Part shown: positions 23,490 through 34,196 of the stretch, in pieces
How the letters are laid out: each line of letters opens with the position of its first letter
Numbering within the stretch: position 1 is the first letter of the stretch
DNA from: Rhodamnia argentea
Taxonomy: Eukaryota > Streptophyta > Magnoliopsida > Myrtales > Myrtaceae
Reading direction: 5' to 3'
Assembly: GCF_020921035.1 (NCBI RefSeq)
Contig: NC_063155.1
Coordinates: 29,443,294-29,507,293, forward strand
Length of the DNA stretch: 64,000 nt
Program-made: the position numbers and the translations under genes
Notes under the pieces: generated by a model
The model's input: only the letters and a program-made list of their open reading frames with translations
Database searches by the model: none
Told to the model about the DNA's origin: nothing

Positions 23490-24880
23490 GACCTAGTATA
23501 CTTGCCTGAAGGGGCAAAGCTGTAGACCGTAAATGGGTCTACAAAACTAAGCTAAACCGTAAAGGTAATATTGAAAGGTATAAAGCTAGCTTAGTCGCAA
23601 AAGGTTTCACTCAAAGAAAATGAGTAAATTATAATGACACATTTTCCCTTGTGTCCAAGAATGATTCTTTCGGAATACTCATGGCTTTAGTAGCTTATTA
23701 TGATTTAGAGCTACATCAAATAGACGTGAAAATAGCATTTCTTAATGGAGACTTGCAAGAGGATGTCTATATGGCGCAACCGCAAAGTTTTGTGGTTGAA
23801 AGCAAGGAACATATGAAATGCAAACTGAAAAAGTCCATCTATGATTTGAAACAAGCCTCAAGACAGTGGTATCTTAATTTTCATGATATAATTAGTAATT
23901 TTGGCTTTAAAGAAAATATAGTGGATCAGTGTATATAATTTAAAATCAGTGGGAGTAAATTTATCATTCTAATATTATATATTAATGATATATTATTTGC
24001 TAGCAATGATAAGAACATGTTATATGAGACCAAGAATTTTCTTTCACATAACTTTGAGATGAAAGACCTTAGCAAAGTCTCTTATATAATAAGAATTGAG
24101 ATTCACAGAGATAGATCTCGAGAGATCTCCCAATGTTGCCTCTGTTGTTAAAGATGACAAATTCAGCTTAATGTAATGCCCTAGAAATCAACTAGAGCTT
24201 CTACAAATAGAGCATGTTTCCTATGCATCTACAGTAGGGAGTCTTATGTACGCTCAAGTATGTACTCGCCCCTGACATAGCATATGTTGTTGGAATACTT
24301 GGCTGTTACCAAATATACCGAGGAATGGGTTATCGGAAAGCAACTAAGAACGTAATGTGAAACTAACAGGGTACAAAAGATTTTATGCTTACCTACAAGA
24401 AAATAGATAGCATTGAGGCTATTGGTTATTCTGATTCTGATTATGCTGGATGCATCAGCACTAAGAAATCCATATCGGGTTACATTTTTATGCTCGTTGG
24501 AAAACCCATCTCACGGAAGAGTGCAAAACAGTCTATAACTGCATTGAAGCAGAGTTCATAGCATGTTATGAAGCGAGTTCTCATGGTTTATGGTTGAGGA
24601 ACTTCATTATGGGATTTGAGCTAGTTGATATTATTTCGGAACCACTGAAAATTCATTATGATAACCAGATTGCCGTTTTCTTTTCATAAAACAACAAGTC
24701 GAATGGTGCATCCAAATATTGACATTAAGTATCTTGTTGTGAGAGAAAGAGTTCAAAATCAAGTTGTGTCCATTCAGCATATTAGTACGAAATCCATGTT
24801 AGCAGATCTCACGAAAAAATGCTTACCATCCAATCTTTTTCGAAAACATATTGCTATCACGAGCTTGGTTGATAGCCTTT
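23490..24880 (+). pseudogene. Copia reverse transcriptase and RNase H region, broken
   Basis: RT-like blocks are seen near 23520-23930 (KWVYKTK, FLNGDLQEDVYM, IYDLKQASRQW) and an RNase-H-like tail near 24400-24880 (GYSDSDYAGC, HISTKSMLADLTKKCLP). The frame changes several times, and the region around 24110-24390 is degraded and partly missing. It is inactive. Confidence 0.75.
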
Positions 24881-25264
24881 AATTTAGACCGTGGTTTTGG
24901 ACACATGATGTATTTTTATATTTTGCGATTACCTCATGTAATGGATTTTGATTTTATAGTTTGTTGCTTCTAGTTATATGTGAACATTTGAAGCCTTTTG
25001 AAACAAACAATTATGTATGGACCTCATTAACATGTTTATACTATGAAACGTTATTGTTCATGACTATTAACCCATTAGATGTTGTGTTTGATGTTTGTGC
25101 TGGGATAGTAACTGGAGAACGGTACTGTGGCATTGGAACATGAATATTGGCTTTAATTCTTTTCTATATAAATGTCAAACATGACCTTAGTTAAGGGATA
25201 TTTTATATGCTTAATTATGTTGTGTTAAGCTTTGTGAATTAAATTGATAATAGAACTTTTGGCC

Positions 25265-25275
25265 AAGTGGGAGAA
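25265..25275 (+). other. Polypurine tract of the copia element
   Basis: AAGTGGGAGAA lies directly before the 3' LTR, the usual start of plus-strand DNA synthesis. Confidence 0.85.
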
Positions 25276-25715
25276 TGTTGGATTTGACGAGATCCACCCA
25301 AATATGTGGCCTATCAAGTTTATTATTTAATTAAATATATTACGGGTATATATTTGTTATAGATTTGTCACATCCAATTGGGCTTCTAGAATCCTTATCT
25401 TTAAACGTCGATGGACGGTTAAGATTTGGCAGCTTTAGGGTTGGTCCCAATATTCTTTCTATATAAGATCTCTTTTTGTGCAGAACGAGTACCCTTTTTT
25501 TGCGTTTTCGCTTTTTTACGCTTTTGCTTCTTCCATAAAATCACAAGAGAAAAAAATACACACTCCATCATAATTATTACAGAGGAGAGTGGTGAAGATC
25601 CATACCCATAAGAAGACATCTTCTCTCTCATCGGATCAACCATGGCTTCTTTTAATTTGGGTATATTTATTTATCAATTTATGTTCATGTGATTGAAAGA
25701 TCAAATAAACTAACA
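25276..25715 (+). repeat. 3' LTR of the copia element
   Basis: This 440-bp repeat starts TGTTGGATTTG and ends AACTAACA. It is the partner of the 5' LTR at 19607-20047. Confidence 0.92.
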
Positions 25716-25914
25716 AAATAAACTTCTTATTATCTTCTAAAGAAAACCTAAAACATCTTAAAATTAAGTGGGAGGTGAAGAGATTTCACACAATACAAAG
25801 TCATGATTAGGCACAACAAATTGATTCATGATGATGATCATCATCATCAAGCGGTCATCGTACTCAATACGTGGAAATTCTGCGCAGCATTAATGCTGTC
25901 AAACAAAAGAATGG

Positions 25915-26545
25915 ATTTAGTTATAAATAATGCAATTCTGTTTTGTGGCATCGGTCGTCGATCATGTTTCAAACGACCAATTATAATTTTCTATAGGATG
26001 GTATATTGTTCTAATTATTTGTCAACTGGACTTGTTTTTGTTTATTTTATATATCATTAACTGTGGGTTATCGTAAGGAGGATTATCTCTAAATTTCAAA
26101 AGCTTATATATGAATGGGCAAATTTTGCTACATTACGTTGTCCCTTTATGAATTGGTTAGCCCCTACATTTTTTAACTCTATTTTATTTTTCTATTTCAA
26201 GAAGACGCCCATTTTATTCCCAATACAGGTATGGAAATTGAGTGAAACGTTCGGACAATGATGATGAGTGACATCTTTTATAGATAAACGATGAGCCAAA
26301 AGAATGGTCCTTGCCCACCAATATCCTAAGATGATCCTACGTTAACCCATTGAACTTAAGGATGGGATTGTTAGTAGAAAAATCTACCAATGGCGGGTCA
26401 AACTGGATTAATTAGATGCAGCGGTAATGACTCGCGTACCCTTGTTCAACAAATGCCACAAAAACAATAGAGTGATTCATGGAATCGATTTTTGAAATTA
26501 TGTGATTTGCCCTTATTGGTACTCATATTGAACAAATACCACAGA
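25915..26545. repeat. Dispersed repeat copy A, left of the tandem array
   Basis: This segment shares ordered similarity with 30530-30830: TGCAATTCTGTTTTGTGGC, GTCGTCGATCATG, CAACTGGACTTG, AATGGTCC, CCTAAGATGAT, GTTAACCCATTGAACTTAA and TTATTGGTACTC. Copy A has about 220-300 extra bases (26044-26290). It includes a TATAAATA word. No coding was recognised. Confidence 0.6.
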
Positions 26546-26674
26546 TTGAGAACTTATTCTTTAAACTTACTTTTATAAAAAAAAAATTGTTATTTAGGTG
26601 AATTGATTTTTAAAGGAAACCAGACAAAAAAGTCAGCCGATCCCGCTTAGCTATTTCGCATGCCATTCTCTCTC

Positions 26675-27012
26675 TCTCTCCCCTCAACAAAATCATTTTT
26701 CCCATCATACCACCTCAATTTTCTCCTCATTTATACAGTACTTCTGAAAAGTGCCCTTCATTCTCTGTTCTTTTACCTTCTCTCGAGGACTTTTCGAGAG
26801 CATTCCACGCGCTTCATATGGATATGAGCGAACCGCACACCAAGTGCTCTATGGCCATGCGTTGGTTGCACTTCCGAGGTCGCTCGTTGGGGAGTCATGT
26901 CTAAAAGATGAAAGCGTTGAAAACAAAAAAGGGTAGATGATCAACGTAACTTACGCGATCTTATTCTATATATGTGTGTGTGTGGGGATGATCAACGTCA
27001 TTGACGTGATCT

Positions 27013-27072
<60 letters not shown>

Positions 27073-29060
27073 GTTTGCGCTTCAGAGGGAAGACTTAGAA
27101 GTATCCATCGATCGGGAACCCATACTTGTATCGGAATTTGACCATACCCGTATTAGAGTTTGACTGCTTCCAACTTATGGATCAGCCTGTGAATCCATCC
27201 CCGAAACGAGAGTGCAAAAAAAGATTTCCAAAACAAAAAAATATTTCTAAACTAAAAAAACTTACGTGGACGATCATTTACCCTCAATTTTGCCCGAGTC
27301 CAAATCTAGGGAAAGATATGTTTCGCACATTTATTTTTAATGAAAAATAACAATAATCTGCCCATGAACTTAATTCCTCCTCCCATCAACAAAATCATTA
27401 TCCCCACCTTACCACTTAATTTTTACCTCATTTATACACTCTTTCTGGAAAGTGCCCTTCATTCTATGTTCCTCTACCTTCTCTCTAATATTTTTCAAGA
27501 GCATTCCATGCACCGCCCATGGACATGAGCGAACCGCACACCCAATGCCCTATGGTAATGCATTGGTTGCGCTTTTGTGGTCGGCCGTTAGGGAGTCATG
27601 TCGAAAAGATGAAAGTGCGGAAAACATGAAACGGGAAATGATCAATGTAATTGACGTGATCTTATTTTATATATATATGTTTGCACTTTAGAGGGAAGAC
27701 TTAGAAGTAGCCATCGTCAGAACCGATCGGGAACCCATATCTATATTAGACTTTGACCACACCCGTATTAGAGTTTCACTACTTCCAACTTATGGATCCA
27801 CCTGTGAATCCATCCTTGAAAACGAGAGTGCAAAAAAAAAATTCTAAACTAAATAAATTCACGTGGATGATCATTTACACTCAATTTGCCTAACTCCAAA
27901 ACTACGGAAAGATATGTTTCATACATTTCTTTTTAACGAAAAAGAAATAATCCACCCAAGAACTCCTCCCTTCAACAAAATCATTATCCCCAAGTTACCA
28001 CATCAATTTTTTCCTTATTTACACACTCTTTCAGGAAAGCGACCTTCATTATCTATGCCACTACCTTCTAATTTTTCGATAGTGTTCCATGTGCTGCCCA
28101 CGGACATCGACGAACCGCACACCCGATGCCATCATGTATTGGCTGCGCTTTTATGGTCAGCCGTTGGGGAGTCATGTCGAAAAGATGAAAGCATCGAATC
28201 CATGAAACGGTAAATGATCAACGTAATCAATGTGATCTTACTCTATATTCATGTTTGCGCTTTGGAGGAAAGGCTTAGAAGCAGCCATCATCAGAACCGA
28301 TCGGGAACCCACAACCGTATCAGACTTTGACCATACCTGTACTAGAGTTTGACTGCTCCCCACTTATGGATCCGCCCGTGAATCCATCCCTGAAAAACGA
28401 GTGAAAAAAAGATTTCTAAACTAAATAAATTCACGTAGACGATGTTTATGCTCAATTTTGCCCGACTTCGGATCTACGGAAAAGATATGTTTCGTACATT
28501 TTTTTGAAGAAAAAAAAAATCCGCCCTTCGACTTAATTTTCTCTTCCCCTCAACAAAATCATTATTCACACGTTACCATCTCAATTTTCTCCTCTTTTAT
28601 ACACTCTTTCTGGAAAGAGCCCTTTATTCTTTATGCTTCTACCTTCTCTAGGATTTTTCGAGTGCGTTTCATGTGCCGCTTGAGCGAACCGCACACCCGG
28701 TGCGCTATGTCATGCGTTGGTTGTGCTTCCGTGGTCGGTTTTGGGGAGTCATGTCGAAAAGATAAAAGCATCGAAAACATGAAGCAGTAGATAATCAACT
28801 AATTGACTTGATCTTATTCTATATATATGATTGTGCTTTAGAGGGAGGAGTTTGAAGCACCGAACGTCTTACTGTATTAAGAGTTTGACTACTTCCAACT
28901 TGTAGATCTGCCTGTGAATCTGCCCCTAAAGAGATAGAAAAGAACGAGAGTGCAAAAAAAGATTTCTAAACTAAATAAATTGCATTCACGTGGGCGATCG
29001 CCTGTGCTCAATTTTGCCCGACTTCAAATCTATGGAAAGTTATGTTTCGCACATTTGAAG
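26675..29060 (+). repeat. Tandem array of four diverged units of about 576 bp
   Basis: The anchor GGAGTCATGTC occurs at 26891, 27592, 28168 and 28745, giving spacings of 701, 576 and 577 bp. A second anchor, TCAACAAAATCATT, recurs near 26683, 27386, 27972 and 28549. Each unit also holds GAACCGCACACC, AGAGGGAAGACTTAGAAG-like and AAAGATATGTTTCG-like words in the same order. The first unit is longer because of a (TC)n(TA)n run at 27016-27072. Each unit contains a similar short open stretch (for example GESCRKDESIENMKR in unit 3), but frames and lengths vary and no family is recognised. It is probably a satellite-like or amplified repeat. Confidence 0.75.
27016..27072. repeat. (TC)n(TA)n microsatellite
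   Basis: Roughly 15 TC repeats run into about 13 TA repeats inside the first unit of the tandem array. Confidence 0.9.
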
Positions 29061-30529
29061 AAGGTTTTGACTTTTGAGGACGATCCATCGGGGACAGATT
29101 TCTTTTTTTGTCATTCAAAGAAAAAATTCACCCGCCGTGCTAAAAAACTTTCTTTAAATATAGGAAACATGTCTTTCCGTGGATATTGAGTCGGGCAAAA
29201 CTGAGCTGTAAGTACAATTTATTTAGTAAGGCTGCTATGGCGAAATGCGCAGTTAATAGTCTAAACCATTCCATACCTTTGAACAAGCGATGACCTTTGC
29301 AAACCTAATAACAATTCCCTTTAATGAATGAGGTCTGCTCACTCGTGTGATCATTGGCGCGGATGCCGCCGACGGCCTCACATCGGAGAAGATGCGTGAG
29401 CGGCTGATTAAGGCTAGACTCAGGAAGGACAAGCTGACCTACCGCTTCTAGTGGGTGGTGCCAAGGTGGAGGAGATGGAGAAGACAAGCAGGAGTTGGAA
29501 TAACAGAGCCAGTGACTGAGCCTGTCTGGTTTTTTATTTTTGTTCATTGCATATGTACATATAATTTCGGTGGCATTATTCACGGCAAAGATATGTTTCG
29601 TAGCATTCATCAAAGGGTTCGACCGGTGCAATGGTGATGGTGCCATGCTTGGGCCTAGGCCCGTTCCGTCTACAAATTTTTTTTTTTTTTGCCTTCAATT
29701 CTTTTCTCCTGTGGTTATTTGGACACTTTCTTTCTTTCATGTCATTTCATCCAAAAATGTTATCAATTTATTGCTCGATTGAATGAGCTTATCACCGCCG
29801 CACCATTAAACACGAGTTTGCAACGAAAACCGAAGTAATCTCTATGCCTAACACACAAACAGGTCGTACCTACGCTATAGATGTATTGATATTTCTCCGA
29901 ATTGAGCAGCGATTAAAGAAGTCAAATCTCTAATCAAAGGAGGCTCCAAATCACTAAAATTCCGTTTATTTTATGAAAAATATGATAGTTTTGAAAGACA
30001 TTTTCTAGGAATATATATTTTTCAACATTTGGTTAAAATCCTAAAATGAGATGAAAATAAATTTTCACGGAAAATCGACATTTATTTCTACCAAAAGCAA
30101 TGCTATCCTTTTTGTCTAAAGGCTCTACCCCTTCAATCTGGAGGAGACTTTCGTCGGATCTCCGACTCTAAAATATAGCTACGGAGATATATTTGTCAAG
30201 CACTTTATTATAGCAACTAATTCATCTAAATTGAATGCCATGTTGAATCTGTTGCTTGTCATTGCTTTCTTTTCTCTTTCAGTGATGTGATTACTTTAGC
30301 AAGATCATTTGCGTACTTTACACACAAAAACTTGGTGAGCGGGATATTGAGAATAGTCGCTACAGTTAGTACCGAGGCGGTCCATGAAATAATTGTTACA
30401 GGTTTGACTATCATAGGGATTATGATGTGATAGCTATTAGTGTAAGCAAACGCTGTTATAGACAGTCAACATGTGATGAACCCGAAATGTAAGAAAAATA
30501 ACTGCAACCAAAATGTGACGTATATTTCG
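29061..30529. other. Intergenic with a GC-richer coding-like patch
   Basis: Around 29330-29450 the plus strand reads an Ala/Lys/Arg-rich, codon-like stretch (GADAADGLTSEKMRERLIKA) ending at a stop at 29451. It is unlike the AT-rich surroundings. No family was recognised; it may be a pseudogene fragment. The rest shows no feature. Confidence 0.3.
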
Positions 30530-30830
30530 TGAAGGGCCAAAATCCGTGTTGCATTGATTTGCCTATAAATAGTGCAATTTCGTTTTGTGGGACTAGTCGT
30601 CGATCATGATCCAAACGAACAAAATTGATGTCGTACGGGGATGCATTGTTATTCGTCAACTGGACTTGTCCCATTGAATGGTCCCTACCCACCTAATTCC
30701 TAAGATGATGTTAGGTTAACCCATTGAACTTAATGATGGCGGCTCAATCAGTGCGAAAAATACGATGGAGTGCATTCACAAAATTTGACAAACTCTTATT
30801 GGTACTCGAATATACCGCACTTAGGCTATT
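30530..30830. repeat. Dispersed repeat copy B, right of the tandem array
   Basis: Partner of 25915-26545 in the same orientation, about 4.6 kb away. It contains CCTATAAATAG at 30560-30570, a consensus plant TATA box, but no coding sequence follows that I can recognise. Confidence 0.6.
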
Positions 30831-31428
30831 CCACCTTAACAGTTAGTCTATAAATTGTAATTCCTTTTAAGATTATGGATAAATTAGCGCAAGACGAAAT
30901 GAAGTTTATTCTAACATATTGTCAATCAGTGTGTATATATTCTAGATTTTGAATGGAAATATGAACGAAGTCAATCAAGGGCTAGGATTTTTCGAGAAGT
31001 GAACATGGTTGAAAATTTTGACCTTTTTTGCTTGGTTGAAAAATTTGACCTTTTTTGCTTAGGTGAAAACAATCATAATGGTGAGCGTGAGAATTAGTTC
31101 TATTTGGTGCATTTGATCTTTACTCTAAAATAGAAAAGAGAAATTGGTCGCATAAACTCGTGTCCACCAGCTTGTCTCTTTTAAAATAATAAAAAAAAAA
31201 TTGTTTCGAGAACAATAAAAGCATGATGACGAAAGAATAATTTATGAGTATTGTATAATATATACGAAATCAATCAACAGATGGGCCCAGCATCCTCGTC
31301 GGACAAGAAGGGGTTGCACCTAAACACATCGCAGCCGTTCATCGATTCTGCATCTACGGTCCAGATTCAATAATCGGCAGAAGCATTAAATGATTAAAAA
31401 CACAATCTTGGGCAACTGCATCCTACGG
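30831..31428. other. Intergenic and 3' flank of the metalloproteinase gene
   Basis: AT-rich DNA with no recognised feature. The last 150 bp are probably 3' UTR of the minus-strand metalloproteinase. Confidence 0.5.
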
Positions 31429-32547
31429 TCAAAAGAGCAAAGTTCCCAATCCAACCGCCACGACGGCCCTTGCCGCCCATCGCGACCCCGAAGCGCGGGA
31501 CGCACCGCCGTCGCTGGATTCTCTCTCCTGCGAAGGGGACGTCGTCGACGACGACCCGTTGTAGTTGGGGTTGCTGCCGTAGAGCACCTGAATCCCCTGA
31601 ATGTCGTCCGTCGCGAGCTCCACCTTCCTCGTCCGCGACGTGATGGTCGGGTACATGATCGAACCCGCCACCGACGAGTGCCCGAGCCCGAGGAGGTGGC
31701 CGATCTCGTGCACCGCCACCGACTCCAGATCGATCGCCGTCGACACCGACGACGCCGTCACGTCCCCGGTGACCACCCAGTCCTCATCCCGGTCCAGGTG
31801 GAACCTCCCGTTCGGCGGCGAGAAAGCGTGCGCCAGCGTCCCCAGCACCCCGTCGAACGGCTCCCCGTCGCCGTGGTCCCCGCTGAAGAACCCGATCTTG
31901 ATGTCGGCGGCAGCGAACGAGTCCGTGGCCGTGAACGTCAGGGGCGTCACCGCCGACCACCGCTCGAAGGCGCGCGAGAACACGGCCTTCGCCTCGTCGG
32001 CGAGCTGGTTGTCCGGCAGGAACGCGTAGGTCAGGTCGATCTGGCCGTCCGGCCAGCGCGGAGTCCCCGGGAAGAAGGTGTAGTGGCGGACGGCGTGGAA
32101 GTGGGACGCATTGACGAGCGCCTCCTTGCCGGAGTTCATGGCCGTCGTCCCGTTGACGATGTCGGGGTTGCCGCAGCGGGGGCGGACGATCTGCTTGAGC
32201 GTGGCGTCGTCGAGCTGGCCAGTGGGGTCGAGGTTGAAGTTGCGCTGGTAGGTCTTGATGGCGGACTCGAGGGCGTCGTCGAAGTCGTCGGTGAAGTTGG
32301 AGGGGGAGTCGGGGATGTAGCCGAAGTAGCGGAAGTACTTCTTGAGTTTGGCGAGGCCGTCGCGCCTCTCGCCGGCGTGGCAGCCAGAGAAGTTCCGAAA
32401 GGCGTTCCAAGCGGCAGAGGAGACGTTGGGGAGCAGCGAGGGCGGGATGGAGGATATATTGGGGAGGAAAAATGCAGAGACCAAAGCCGACGGCGGCGGC
32501 GCGAGGGCCAAGCAAACCACCGTAGCCAAGAGGCGAAGAAACTTCAT
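31429..32547 (-). CDS. Matrix metalloproteinase (matrixin, M10A), GPI-anchored type
   Basis: This intronless, GC-rich gene encodes 372 residues, a usual length for plant MMPs. It is a zinc endopeptidase of the cell surface that cleaves extracellular proteins. An N-terminal signal peptide (residues 1-25, ending ALVSA) precedes the propeptide. The cysteine switch PRCGNPDI (C125) keeps the zymogen inactive. The catalytic motif [11 protein letters not shown] supplies zinc ligands H280, H284 and H290 with catalytic E281, and the Met-turn is SIMYP (M298). [12 protein letters not shown] (222-233) provides structural zinc and calcium ligands. After residue 330 a Ser-rich linker and a short hydrophobic tail ([12 protein letters not shown]) suggest a GPI anchor. 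No hemopexin domain is present, as in all plant MMPs. It is similar in kind to Arabidopsis At2-MMP and At3-MMP. The gene is divergent from the polymerase gene at 34197. Confidence 0.95.
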   Translation of the reverse strand: MKFLRLLATVVCLALAPPPSALVSAFFLPNISSIPPSLLPNVSSAAWNAFRNFSGCHAGERRDGLAKLKKYFRYFGYIPDSPSNFTDDFDDALESAIKTYQRNFNLDPTGQLDDATLKQIVRPRCGNPDIVNGTTAMNSGKEALVNASHFHAVRHYTFFPGTPRWPDGQIDLTYAFLPDNQLADEAKAVFSRAFERWSAVTPLTFTATDSFAAADIKIGFFSGDHGDGEPFDGVLGTLAHAFSPPNGRFHLDRDEDWVVTGDVTASSVSTAIDLESVAVHEIGHLLGLGHSSVAGSIMYPTITSRTRKVELATDDIQGIQVLYGSNPNYNGSSSTTSPSQERESSDGGASRASGSRWAARAVVAVGLGTLLF

Positions 32548-34196
32548 CTCAATTGGGTATAATTGCTAAAGCTTGGGTGTGTTTTGGGGAGCGGTTGGAA
32601 ACTCGAAAGAGGAGGAGAAAGTTTGGGGCGCTTCCTTATGGGAATTGGGAAGAGATGGGTCGAAGCCGGCGAACCAAAGAAGGCTAAAAAATGGAGCTTT
32701 TCTGCAAAGGGGGTCGTAGTTGTGTTCGACTTTGACCTTTTCCAGGGGGCTGTCGTCGTCTGACCTTTCTTGGGTACGAAAGCGTGTACGACAGTACGAG
32801 AGCCAGTGGGAAGAGACGACGGCGTTTCTGAGGCTGCTGCGCTGGAGGAGGAGGAGGAGGAGGAGGAGGAAGACAACGACAGATCCATCTTCCTTCGACG
32901 AAATATCGAATCCAATGGAGAGAGAGGGGTCGACTTCAACGGTTTGACTCGCGAAGAGTTTTGGCCGAGTGGGGAAAGTGGAAAGAGGTCAAAGACTCTG
33001 CATCGGAAGGATCGACCAGGTATCTATGGACCGTGAGATGCTTTGGTCAATGAATTTTTAATTTATTTTTCAAACCAAACGACGTCATTTTGTGCGAAGA
33101 CGACCATCTCCGTTTTGGGTCATACGGGATTCCGTTGAAATAAAGCTAACGCAAAAAACATTATCGGATATTGGAATTTAATTGCACGATAGAAATTTTA
33201 CTATTAAAACGACCGAACATGTAAGTTTGGCTCAATATCACCAAAAATCGCAAATTTTTGCATTCATGTCGCACTTGTCTTCAACTAATTTTCGTGTTCA
33301 CAAAAAGCACATGTACCCTTTTTTTATCCCAAACTAAATTTTGCATCCAAAAAATGTCAAACTGTACATTTATGATAAATTTACCAATATTTTAGAGCAA
33401 AATTAAGACAAATTAGGGATTTTAGCAAATTTTGGAAACTTGAGGGAGCTTTTACAATAAAATTAATAGATTTTAGCGGATCTCAATTTTTATTTTTATT
33501 TTCATTTTGGCTTCCCATAACGATCTCATTTGGATACAATTTCCATATTGGATCCACGTCATATCTCGATCATCCAATTTATCTGCCACATGCCACTTTA
33601 CGATTCGAGTTAGAAATCTATCGAGATGTTGGACAGAAGTTATTAGATGATAGATTGTCATACATGTACCAATTTGATATATTTTATGACGCGAAAATTA
33701 ATTTATATTAAATAAAGCACGAGCGAGCCACTTTGGGATATTTTGTTGCATGAAAACTAACTTAGATTGAACGTTAACGGATATTTTTTGTTTCAAAACT
33801 CTGAAATCGAGAACCGATCATTTGACTCATATTTTCACAGCTTTTGAACCCGAAACCGAGGCCGATTCCGGTTCTATTTTGGAATCGGTCCACTTTTTAT
33901 ATTTGCGTAAAAAATAAAATTTTCGTAATTTTACATAAAATTATATAATGTTTCTTATAAAATCTATGTTGATCAAGTGAATATGTTATCTGAAAAAAGA
34001 AAAGAAGATGATTATGTATTTATTCGAGTTGACGACCTTTTCCCGGGGGTTGGCCGAAATTTTCCTGCAAATTACACGTGGAAGCAAATTTCGCCTTGCC
34101 CTGGGAGGTTGTTAGCTGTTCCAGAAGGAGACGGCGAGTGCGAGCCGAGCAAAAGACTCGGAAGAGTCGGAACAAGCCGAACACCACGTAGGAAAA
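32548..34196. other. Divergent intergenic region between the metalloproteinase and polymerase lambda genes
   Basis: Both genes start into this 1.65-kb gap, so it holds both promoters. A (GGA)n microsatellite lies at 32843-32871. No convincing TATA box was found for either gene. Open frames here (for example the minus-strand poly-Ser frame at 32544-32939) follow the GGA repeat and lack family motifs. Confidence 0.5.
32843..32871. repeat. (GGA)n microsatellite
   Basis: About nine GGA/GAG triplets lie within the 5' flank of the metalloproteinase gene. Confidence 0.9.

Larger units (their letters stand above)
19607..25715 (+). mobile_element. Ty1/copia LTR retrotransposon, full-length but defective
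   Basis: The element is 6.1 kb. Its LTRs (19607-20047 and 25276-25715) differ at roughly one base in ten by eye. The same five bases, AAATA, flank both ends (19602-19606 and 25716-25720), a clean target-site duplication. The primer-binding site TGGTATCAGAGC (initiator Met tRNA type) starts at 20050 and the polypurine tract AAGTGGGAGAA ends at 25275. Gag-like, protease-like, integrase-like, reverse-transcriptase-like and RNase-H-like stretches occur in copia order but are broken by many stops and frame changes, so no intact polyprotein exists. The 3' LTR has kept TG..CA ends. The 5' LTR has lost its first T (now GG). Confidence 0.92.

Noticed and set aside
26675-29060. Regular repeats considered as a CRISPR-like array
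   Set aside because: Units are about 576 bp, whole-unit tandem copies with no short repeat/spacer pattern, in a eukaryotic nuclear genome.
31390-32562. 390-codon open frame on the plus strand, opposite the metalloproteinase
   Set aside because: It mirrors a GC-rich coding gene whose codons leave the complementary frame open. It is Arg-rich, without domains, and the minus-strand frame has a full set of catalytic motifs.
32544-32939. Minus-strand ORF rich in Ser upstream of the metalloproteinase
   Set aside because: The Ser run is just the (GGA)n microsatellite read in reverse. It overlaps the metalloproteinase start and has no domain.
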